This document shows positions 7,701 through 14,895 of a DNA stretch of 23,431 nt, piece by piece. The stretch comes from Betaproteobacteria bacterium (GTDB lineage: Bacteria > Pseudomonadota > Gammaproteobacteria > Burkholderiales > Usitatibacteraceae). Within the stretch, counting starts at the first letter, position 1; every line of letters starts with the position of its first letter. The stretch is from NCBI GenBank assembly GCA_016708825.1, contig JADJEZ010000022.1, forward strand, positions 1 through 23,431, read 5' to 3'. The position numbers and the translations under genes are program-made. The notes beneath the pieces were generated by a model. The model was not told the origin of the DNA and did not search any database. It saw only the letters and a list, made by a program, of their open reading frames with translations.

Positions 7701-9134
7701 TCAGACGCCCGTCGCCTCCCGCATCAAACCCCGCCAGCGCGCGTAACGACGCCGGATAGCCTCGTCGGGAAGGGGCTCGAAGACCTCCTCGGACGCGGCA
7801 TCGTTCCACCGGGCGGGCATCCCGGCGGCAAGGTACCCGATGCCGCGAGCCGTGGCCTCGGCATCGTCGCGACGAAGTACGGGAAGGCCGCTCACCGAGG
7901 CAATGCGCCTGCAGAGGCCGTCGAAGCGGGAGACACCTCCGCTTGCGCGAATGCGCCGGGCTGGTGGCACATGCTTAGCGATCTCGTCGATATTGGCTTG
8001 CAGCAGAAAGGCCATGCTCTCCACCACGGCCACCGCCTGCTGCCAGGGTTCGCCCTCCCCCACGAAGCGCGAGGAAAAATCGGGTTGCCAGAACGGCCCG
8101 CCAAGGCCGGCGATGCCATTGAGGAACAGGGGCGGCTCGCCCGGTTTCTCCAGCCACTCCGGAAGTCGTGAAACCGCATCGAGGATGCCCAGCTCCGAAC
8201 CGAGCCACTCCAGGGCGGTGCCTGCGCCGTTCACGTTGCCCTCGACGGAATAGACCGTCCGGTTTTCGTCCTCGAGGATGATTCCCGTGAGACTGCGTGG
8301 CGCATAGGACGGAGGCGTCGACACCGCGCGCTGCACGAACGCGCTGGTGCCGATATTCACGTAGGCGCACTCCTCGTCGGGCGCGCCGAAGGCGAACACG
8401 GCTGCGGACTGGTCCCCGTTCACTGCCACGAGAGGCACGGCAACGTCACCGATGCGAATCGTTTCCGAAAGGATGGCGCGTGGGCACGCTCCTGGGCAGG
8501 TGGCCCGAGGGCACGCCGAAGAGGGAGAGCAATGCCGGGTCCCAGTCGCGCGTGCAGATTCCACAACTGCGTTCTCGCCGCGCATTGCGGATCGGCGAAC
8601 ATCGCACGCTCCGAGGTGAGCCGGAAAACGAGGAAGCTCGCCTGGGGCCCCCAGCACAGGTTTCCCGCCTCGCGGGCTTCGCGAACCGCCGGCAGGTTTT
8701 CGAGCGCCCAGCGCAGCTTGCTGGCGCCGTAGTGCGCGGACAGGAAGAGTCCGGTTTTCCGGTGCACCTCCTCGGCCTGCGGTTCGAACTGCCGAAGCCA
8801 GGCGTGGGCGCGGCGGTCCTGCCAGCTGAACACGGGGATAGTGGCCCGGCCATCGCGCCGATCCCAGCAGGCGCAGCTCGCGCGCTGGCTGGCGAGTCCG
8901 GCCGCGGCCAGATGGTGCCGGCGATCTCCCAACTCCCGCGAGCGCGCGCGACGCGGCAGCGAGAACCGAATCGACCATTTCCTCGCCATCCTGCTCGGCC
9001 CAGTCGGGCTGCGGGCGGGAGAGTCCCAAGTCGCACGAGCCCGTCGCGACCACGCCACCGCGGGCGTCCAGCACCACCGCACGGCTCGCGTGCGTGCCCT
9101 GGTCAATCGCGAGATAGAGCGGCTCCGCGGCCAC
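7701..9134 (-). CDS. FGGY-family carbohydrate kinase (frameshifted)
   Basis: This is an ATP-dependent sugar or polyol kinase of the glycerol kinase/xylulokinase family. The N-terminus MAAEPLYLAIDQGTHASRAV carries the first phosphate-binding motif. In a second frame (about 8900-8470) the conserved SWQDRRAHAWL continues. Back in the first frame come VNGDQSAAVFAFG, YVNIGTSAFVQR and the C-terminal SGGVSRFDGLCRRIASVSG with the adenosine motif. The frame changes near 8920 and 8470. The rebuilt length of about 477 residues is normal. It starts 18 bases after the trpB2 stop, so the two genes form one transcript. The substrate cannot be told; resemblance to glycerol kinase is only partial. Confidence 0.82.
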   Translation of the reverse strand: MAAEPLYLAIDQGTHASRAVVLDARGGVVATGSCDLGLSRPQPDWAEQDGEEMVDSVLAAASRALAGVGRSPAPSGRGRTRQPARELRLLGSARWPGHYPRVQLAGPPRPRLASAVRTAGRGGAPENRTLPVRALRRQQAALGARKPAGGSRSPRGGKPVLGAPGELPRFPAHLGACDVRRSAMRGENAVVESARATGTRHCSPSSACPRATCPGACPRAILSETIRIGDVAVPLVAVNGDQSAAVFAFGAPDEECAYVNIGTSAFVQRAVSTPPSYAPRSLTGIILEDENRTVYSVEGNVNGAGTALEWLGSELGILDAVSRLPEWLEKPGEPPLFLNGIAGLGGPFWQPDFSSRFVGEGEPWQQAVAVVESMAFLLQANIDEIAKHVPPARRIRASGGVSRFDGLCRRIASVSGLPVLRRDDAEATARGIGYLAAGMPARWNDAASEEVFEPLPDEAIRRRYARWRGLMREATGV

Positions 9135-9152
9135 GGAAGCGCTGCTATCCGG

Positions 9153-10515
9153 TCAGGCCGGCTCCGCCACAGAAGGCAATCCGGCCAGCGCCATCGCGAG
9201 TTCCTTCTCGTCGTAGTTGATGTCCTTCAACTTCCCGCCGAAGTAGTCGATGTAGGCCTGCATGTCGAAGTGGCCGTGCCCGCACAGGTTGAAGAGGATG
9301 GCGCGTGGCACGCCCTCCTCGCGGCACTTGATGGCCTCGTCGATCGCGCCCCTCACCGCGTGATTGGCTTCCGGGGCCGGGACGATGCCTTCGGCCCGCG
9401 CGAACTGCACGCCCGCCTCGAAGCACTTCAGCTGGTGATAGGCCGTGGATTCGATGAGGCCGAGCTCCTGCAGGTGCGAAACCAGTGGCGCCATGCCGTG
9501 ATAGCCAGGCCCTCCGGCGTGGAAGCCCGAGGCGTGAAAGTCGAGCCCAGCGTGTGCATCTTCGTGAGCGGCGTGAGATGGGCCGTATCGCCGAAGTCGT
9601 AGGCGTAGCGGCCCTCGTGAGGCTGGGGCAGGCAGCGGGCTCGACCGCCACGATGCGCACCTTCTTTCGCCGCGCAGCTGCGCCCCGATGAAGGGAAACG
9701 CGATGCCCGCGAAATTGGAGCCGCCGCCGGTGCACCCTACGATCACGTCGGGATAGTCGTCGGCCATCTCCAGCTGGGCGATAGCTTCCTGGCCGATGAC
9801 GGTCTGGTGCAGGAGCACATGGTTGAGCACGCTGCCGAGCGCGTATTTCGTGTCGTCGCTGCGCGGCTACTTCCACCGCCTCCGATATCGCGATGCCCAG
9901 GCTGCCCGGGTGGTCGGGCGCGCTTGGCGAGTATCTCGCGGCCTGAATGGGTTTCGGTCGAGGGCGAGGCGATGCAGCGCGCCCCGTACGTTTCCTTGCG
10001 CGCGCGCCGGTACGGTTTCTGGTCGTATGAGACGCGGACCATGAAGACGTGCACTTCCAATCCGAACAGGGCGCCGGCAAAGGCGAGCGAGCTTCCCCAC
10101 TGCCCGGCCCCGGTTTCCGTGATCAGCCGCTTGACCCCGGCCTGCTGGTTGTAGAAGGCCTGTGCCACGGCCGTGTTGGGCTTGTGGCTTCCCGCGGGAG
10201 AGACCCCTTCGTACTTGTAGTAGATGCGGGCCGGCGTCTGGAGCACTTTCTCCAGCCGGCGGGCGCGGTAGAGCGGCGTGGTGCGCCATTGCCGGTAGAC
10301 GTCGCGAACCGGAGTCGGGATGTCGATCTCACGCTCCGTCGACACCTCCTGGAGGATCAGCTCCATGGGGAAGAGCGGCGCGAGGTCGTCCGGGGCTGGC
10401 GCTTCGTTCCGGGGTGCAGCACCGGCGGAACCGGCCTGGGCAAGTCGGCCGCGATGTTGTACCAGGCTTTCGGAATGCGCCCTTCGTCGAGGACGTACTT
10501 GACGGTGTCGTTCAT
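9153..10515 (-). CDS. trpB2: TrpB-like (TrpB2) pyridoxal-phosphate enzyme (frameshifted)
   Basis: TrpB2 proteins catalyse the tryptophan synthase beta reaction (indole plus serine, or phosphoserine in some archaea) or a related amino-acid synthesis, with PLP as cofactor. The start MNDTVKYVLDEGRIPKAWYN with its long N-terminal extension separates TrpB2 from TrpB1. The PLP lysine is in SPAGSHKPNTAVAQAFYN and the phosphate-binding loop is GCTGGGSNFAG. A late FNLCGHGHFDMQAYIDYFGG is also typical. Frames change near 10410, 9945, 9850 and 9660-9500. I chose the ATG at 10515 because GGAGA lies just upstream and homologs begin there. No trpA is nearby. An FNR-like site lies about 95 bases upstream. 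Confidence 0.85.
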
Positions 10516-10548
10516 GGCTCGGGTCTCCGGATGGACGAAGCGAATCTG

Positions 10549-10571
10549 AGGCGCCAGTGTACCCGGCGCCT
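10549..10571 (-). promoter_or_regulatory. Hairpin in the trpB2 leader
   Basis: AGGCGCC (10549-10555) pairs perfectly with GGCGCCT (10565-10571) around a 9-base loop, between the fccB stop and the trpB2 start. No T-run follows on either strand. It could be an mRNA structure in the trpB2 leader; no function can be assigned. Confidence 0.3.
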
Positions 10572-10604
10572 GAAACACGCTATCGGCCATCCGGTCCGCG
10601 GCGA

Positions 10605-10618
10605 TTGACGCCGATCAA
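10605..10618 (-). promoter_or_regulatory. FNR/ANR-type site upstream of trpB2
   Basis: TTGAC-GCCG-ATCAA matches the FNR consensus TTGAT-N4-ATCAA at 9 of 10 defined bases. Its centre is about 96 bases before the trpB2 ATG. If it acts at -41.5, transcription would start near 10570 and the -10 position (10577-10582, minus strand) reads TAGCGT, a weak match. It would place trpB2 and the kinase under oxygen control. Confidence 0.5.
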
Positions 10619-10640
10619 CCGAGGCCCGCGTGACGCGTCG

Positions 10641-11977
10641 CTACGCGAAAGTATCCCGCATCAGGGTGCGGAACCACACGAACATGTCCTCCGTAGTGGT
10701 CCTTGTTCGCCGCGCGCCTCCCCGGATGCGCGGGACGACTCTGCATGGCGCGCGATACCGGATCGTAGGCGTATACCGCCGTGAGCCAGGAAGCGCTCGA
10801 CAGGGTGATCGGGGAGTAGCAGGACGAATTCGTCACCGAGCGGGGGTCCGGGGCGCCTCCCGCGAAGATCCGCAGGATGGCGTCGGCGCAGACCTTTCCC
10901 TCCTGGTTGCCGATGTGTCCCGCCTTGGGCTGCGTGGTCGCGAGGCATCGCCGATCACGTGGATGCCGGGCGCGGCGGTCGACTCGTAGCTCAGCACGTC
11001 CACCTGCGCGAATCCGCGATCGGCATTGGCCACCCAATGTCCTTGAGGAATTTCGACCCACGTTCGTCGGTATCACGTTCAGCACGTCGCCCTTGAACGG
11101 TCCCATGGCCGTATGAACGGTCCTCGCCCGGACGTCCACCTGCACGACGGGCGCGTTGGGCACCGTAGGTGATGATGATGCCTGCGTGGGGTCTGCTCGA
11201 ATGCACGCGTGAAGCTCTCCCGCCCGCGGTGATGGCCGGATTGGCATCCAGCACGACCACGCGCGAGCCGGGCCGGTTGCGCTTGAGCCAGTCCGCCACC
11301 ACGCAGGCGCGCTCGTAGGGGCCCGGAGGGCAACGGTACGGCGCCGGCGGAACGGTCATCACGAAGCTGCCACCGGCCGGCATGGCGCGGATCTGGTCGC
11401 GCAGCGTCGTGGTTTGCGGCCCCCCGCCGTCCAGGCATGGGTCACGAGGGCCTGTGCGGCTGCGGTTTGCAGTCCATCCGGATAGGCGAAGTCGATGCCG
11501 GGTGCCACCACGAGGCGGTCGTAGCCGAGGGTGCGCGGCCCCGAAGCCGTGGCGACGGAGAGTGTCCTCGACACCGGGTCGGCCGAGGCCTCGCCCTGCA
11601 CCACCGTGATTCCGTAGGTGGCGGCGAGTTTTCCGTAGTCGAAGGCAAGGCTCGACATCTGCACCGTGTTGCGAGAACCAGGTTGGAGAGGATGTTCGAC
11701 GTGTGCGCGGCTCGCGCTCGACGAGCGTCACCTGGACGCCAGCGCCACCCCAGAGGCGAAGGAACTTGGCGACCGCGGCCCCCGCCATGCCGCCGCCGAC
11801 CACCACGACGCGGCCCGTGAGTCCGGTGACCGGGAGCGTGGAAGGGTTACCACCGGGGCGCGTCGAGCCTCTCCGGTCGTCATCGTGGTCGTCGTCCGCG
11901 AGCGCGAACGCCGGGAGGCCGGCTGCCGCGCAATAGGCACCCAGGCGCGCGAGGAAATTTCGTCTTTCCATGGTCAT
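10641..11977 (-). CDS. fccB: Flavocytochrome c sulfide dehydrogenase, flavoprotein subunit (frameshifted)
   Basis: FccB is the periplasmic FAD subunit that oxidises sulfide and passes electrons to FccA. The N-terminus has a Tat signal (ERRNFLARLG followed by a hydrophobic stretch ending AFALA). The FAD motif is VVVVGGGMAGAAVAKFL. The two redox cysteines of the family are visible in APYRCPPGPYERA and NSSCYSPITL, the latter in the C-terminal FCSD domain. The second dinucleotide region reads GIHVIGDASATTQPKAGHIG across a frame change. Shifts occur near 11700, 11420, 11230, 11040 and 10950. The true end is FRTLMRDTFA with a stop at 10641-10643. GGGAG supports the ATG at 11977. It follows fccA by 15 bases. 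Confidence 0.85.
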
Positions 11978-11992
11978 GTGTGCTCCCTCGTC

Positions 11993-12301
11993 CTAGCGGG
12001 GTTGCTTCGAAAAGTAGTCGGCGATCGCGCGAAGCTGCGCGTCCGAGTAACCCAGCGCGTGGATGGTCATGATCTCGCCGCGCTTGTTCTCGGCCTTCAT
12101 CTCGCGCAGGTCGCCATAGATGTCCTTGGCGGACTTCCCGGCGAGCCGCTCGAAGCTGCCATCCCCGCGTCCGTCGGTGCCGTGGCACTGGAAACAGTTG
12201 GATGCAAGAAGACGACCGGAGTGGGCGGACGGGTCCGGCTGCTGGGCTGCCGCAGTCGCCGCGCCCAGCGTGGCGAGGGTGATAATGAGGGTTCGTTTCA
12301 T
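11993..12301 (-). CDS. fccA: Class I cytochrome c, FccA-type subunit
   Basis: This is a periplasmic monoheme cytochrome, intact at 102 residues. A Sec signal (MKRTLIITLATLGAATAAA) precedes the heme motif CFQCH, and the distal region contains IMTIHALGYSDAQLRAIADY with the axial methionine candidate. In the usual flavocytochrome c the cytochrome subunit is diheme; here only one CxxCH is present, as in many short FccA/SoxE-like versions. GGGAG lies about 7 bases before the ATG. It is the first gene of the minus-strand run that includes fccB, and it is divergent from nirS. Confidence 0.85.
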   Translation of the reverse strand: MKRTLIITLATLGAATAAAQQPDPSAHSGRLLASNCFQCHGTDGRGDGSFERLAGKSAKDIYGDLREMKAENKRGEIMTIHALGYSDAQLRAIADYFSKQPR

Positions 12302-12449
12302 GAATCGCTCCCGAAGTCAGGTGGATGGAATTCTTCGGGAAGGCGGGAGCACGATCGGGGCCAGAATAACCCCTTTGCCAAAGGGCATATCGCAGGGGAT
12401 TCGGGGGAGGTTCGCCGGAGGGCGACAGCCCCAATACCCCGTGACAACT

Positions 12450-12472
12450 AACGTATTGATTAACAACGTATT
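12450..12472. repeat. AT-rich direct repeat AACGTATT
   Basis: AACGTATT occurs at 12450-12457 and again at 12465-12472, a spacing of 15 bases from start to start. The interval contains TTGATTAACAA, an imperfect palindrome with an exact FNR left half-site. The patch is distinctly AT-rich in a GC-rich region. It may bind a regulator of fccA or nirS, but no known consensus fits both copies. Confidence 0.35.
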
Positions 12473-12513
12473 TGGATGTCGCCAAACGGCGGCAACCGCG
12501 AATGCCGCCTTTC

Positions 12514-12555
12514 TTGAACCAGTTCATATCGACAATCCCGGGGCTTTTCGACAAT
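12514..12555 (+). promoter_or_regulatory. FNR/Dnr-like dyad and -10 element of nirS
   Basis: TTGAACCAGTTCAT (12514-12527) contains the perfect palindrome TGAACCAGTTCA and agrees with the FNR/Dnr core TTGA-N6-TCAA at 7 of 8 bases. A centre at 12520.5 acting at -41.5 predicts a start at 12562 and a -10 hexamer at exactly 12550-12555, where GACAAT is found (4 of 6). This geometry is that of a class II FNR/Dnr promoter. The leader would be about 53 bases. Confidence 0.5.
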
Positions 12556-12614
12556 GCCGTAACGCTGCGGCCGGGCCCCGTTCCGCAACCATAACCGCCA
12601 AGGAGAAACGCACC

Positions 12615-14348
12615 ATGTCAGTCCTCGCTGCATTCAAACGCCACGCGCCCGTCGCGGCGGCGATCCTCGCCCTTTCTGTGGCGAGCGCCTTCGCGCAGGA
12701 GAAGAAGGCGGAGCACCCGACGTCGGAAGCCGAGATCAAGTACCAGGCCGGCGGCTCTCCGCTTGCCGGCGTCGAGATGTACCAGGACATCAACCCGAAG
12801 GCCCCCCCGCTGACCAAGGCCGAGTTCGACAAGGCCCGCCAGATCTACTTCGAGCGCTGCGCCGGCTGCCACGGCGTGCTGCGCAAGGGCGCACGGGCAA
12901 GCCCTCACGCCCGACATCACCCCGCGCGCGGCACCGAGTTCCTCAAGGTCTTCATCAAGTACGGCTCTCCGCGGGCATGCCCAACTGGGGCACTTCCGGC
13001 GACCTGAACGACGCGGAAGTCGACCTCATAGCCCGCTACGTCCAGCAGACGCCTCCGACGCCGCCGGAATTCGGCATGAAGGAAATGAAGGCCACCTGGA
13101 AGGTCCTCGTTCCGCCGGACAAGCGTCCCAAGAAGAAGATGAACTCCTACAACCTGGACAACATCTTCTCGACCACGCCCGTGACTCGGGCGAGGTGGCG
13201 CTGATCGACGGCGACACCAAGAAGATCATCACCATCGTGAAGACGGGCTATGCGGTCCACACTCGCGCACCCCCGCCTCCGGCAGGTACGTGTACGTGAT
13301 CGGCCGCGACGCCAAGATCAACATGATCGACCTGTGGATGGAGACGCCGAACAACGTGGCCGAGATCCGCACCGGGCTCGAGGCGCGCTCCGTCGACACC
13401 TCCAAGTACAAGGGCTACGAGGACAAGTACGCCATCGCCGGTTCCTACTGGCCGCCCCAGTTCGTGATCATGAACGGCGACACGCTGGAGCCCCTGAAGA
13501 TCGTCGCCACCCGCGGCATGACGGTGGACACCCAGGACTACCACCCCGAGCCCCGCGTGGCCGCAATCGTGGCCTCGCACTACAAGCCCGAGTTCGTGGT
13601 GAACGTGAAGGAGACGGGCAAGATCCTGATGGTGAACTACAAGGACATCGAGAACCTGACGATCACCGAGATCCCGACCGCCCGCTTCCTGCATGACGGC
13701 GGCTGGGACGCCTCGAAGCGTTACTTCCTCGTGGCCGCGAACCAGTCGAACAAGATCGCGGTGATCGATGCGAAGGAAGGCAAGGGTGCGGCGATCGTGG
13801 ACGTGGACAAGATCCCCCACCCTGGTCGCGGCGCGAATTTCGTGCACCCGAAGTGCGGTCCCGTCTGGGCCACCGGCCACCTCGGCAGCGAGAAGATCGC
13901 GCTCATCGGCACCGATCCCGCCAAGCACAAGCAGCACGCGTGGAAGGCGTGCGAGATGCTCGACGGACAGGGCGGCGGCAACCTCTTCATCAAGACCCAC
14001 CCGAAGAGCAATCACCTGTACGTCGACACGCCGCTCAACCCGGATCCGAAGATCCACCGCTCGATCGCCGTCTTCGACATCAAGAACCTGAAGGCCGGCT
14101 TCAAGGTGCTGCCCATTTTCGAATGGGCGGGCATCAAGGGCGAGGCCGCCGGTCGCATCGTGCAGCCGGAATACAACAAGGCGGGCGACGAGGTGTGGTT
14201 CGCGGTCTGGAGCGCGAAGAACCAGGAGTCCGCGCTGGTCGTGGTCGATGACAAGACGCTCAAGCTCAAGGCCGTGATCAGGACCCGCGCCTGGATCACA
14301 CCGACGGGCCACTTCAACATCTACAATACGCAGCGCGACGTCTATTGA
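12615..14348 (+). CDS. nirS: Cytochrome cd1 nitrite reductase NirS (frameshifted)
   Basis: NirS reduces nitrite to nitric oxide in the periplasm, the defining step of denitrification, using heme c and heme d1. After a Sec signal ending ASAFA comes an N-terminal domain with PLAGVEMYQDINPKAPPLTK and the heme c motif in YFERCAGCHGVLRKG. The eight-bladed d1 propeller is almost continuous from 13290 (IGRDAKINMIDLW, DTQDYHPEPRVAAIVASHYK, GHLGSEKIALIG). It ends HFNIYNTQRDVY. Frame changes near 12895, 12975, 13190 and 13270 are mainly single missing bases in short runs, and a compensating pair sits near 14285. The length of about 577 residues is normal. AAGGAGA precedes the ATG by 8 bases. An FNR/Dnr-like site lies upstream and a terminator follows. 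Confidence 0.95.
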
Positions 14349-14359
14349 AGGGTTGTTCG

Positions 14360-14895
14360 ATGCACCTCCCTGTTGGCCGGCGTTTTTACGCCGGCTTTTT
14401 TTTTCCCGCAACCGCTTGCCTGATCGCGGCTGCCACCCAGGCTGCCGCACTCGAGGCGGCATCCCTAGACGGACGCTACCGTGTCGCGACGGATGACACG
14501 GCGGCGTTCCTCGTCGTCTATGCCGTGGTTCGGGCGGCCGCGAGCTTCGGCGAATACCCTGGTGGACCGCAGCCGTCGCGCCGGCCGGCTTGCGTGGATC
14601 ATGGACCTGCCGAGGCGCCAGAGCTTCCTCGCGGGATTCGTGGCGTTGCCCGAGGCGTGGGAGCTGCCCTACGGGGAGGCGACCGGGCCCGCTCCATGAC
14701 GGCCTCGTCCACGACTACCGGATGGGCGAAGGCATCGCGGATCCGGGCCCGTCCCCGTCAGGCGCATTCCTCTCGAGGGGCTCCTGCCCCGTCCCACGCC
14801 GGACGAGCCAGATCCATGTCACCTGGCCCGATCCGGCATTGCCCGGGCGGTTGAACGTACTGAATCTCGACGTGCGCCGCATCGTCGCCCAGCGC
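14360..14895 (+). pseudogene. Remnant of a d1-type beta-propeller protein (NirF/NirN-like)
   Basis: Pieces in three frames match the NirF/NirN family, relatives of the NirS propeller that act in heme d1 assembly or transfer. A possible signal peptide from the ATG at 14360 leads to LEAASLDGRYRVATDD, then FLAGFVALPEAWELPYG (about 14620-14680), then HDGLVHDYRMGEGIADPG (about 14695-14750), RRIPLEGLL (near 14765) and RLNVLNLDVRR (about 14850-14880). The order and wording fit the N-terminal half of such a protein. The C-terminal half is absent: the frame runs straight into the TonB receptor. No CxxCH is seen, which favours NirF over NirN. Either a real deletion or an assembly loss removed several hundred bases. 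Confidence 0.5.
14376..14404 (+). terminator. Rho-independent terminator of nirS
   Basis: GCCGGCGT (14376-14383) pairs perfectly with ACGCCGGC (14388-14395) around a TTTT loop, followed by nine T residues at 14396-14404. It starts 28 bases after the nirS stop codon. It lies inside the first codons of the next possible gene if that gene begins at 14360. Confidence 0.85.

Larger units (their letters stand above)
12302..12614. promoter_or_regulatory. Divergent fccA-nirS control region
   Basis: No gene lies in these 313 bases. The region holds the fccA ribosome binding site (GGGAG near 12309-12313, complement), an AT-rich patch with a direct repeat (12450-12472), an FNR/Dnr-like dyad (12514-12527), a -10-like GACAAT (12550-12555) and the nirS ribosome binding site AAGGAGA (about 12600-12606). 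It should contain the promoters of both operons. Confidence 0.6.

Noticed and set aside
8297..9220. A 307-codon plus-strand frame
   Set aside because: It is antisense to the FGGY kinase, whose motifs are unmistakable on the minus strand.
11382..12451. Plus-strand frames across fccB and fccA
   Set aside because: They are antisense to the Tat-exported flavoprotein and the cytochrome, which carry clear motifs and ribosome binding sites.
13248..14462. A 404-codon open frame on the minus strand opposite nirS
   Set aside because: It is antisense to the clearly conserved NirS propeller, and its composition (His, Arg and Val rich) is that of a GC-rich shadow frame.
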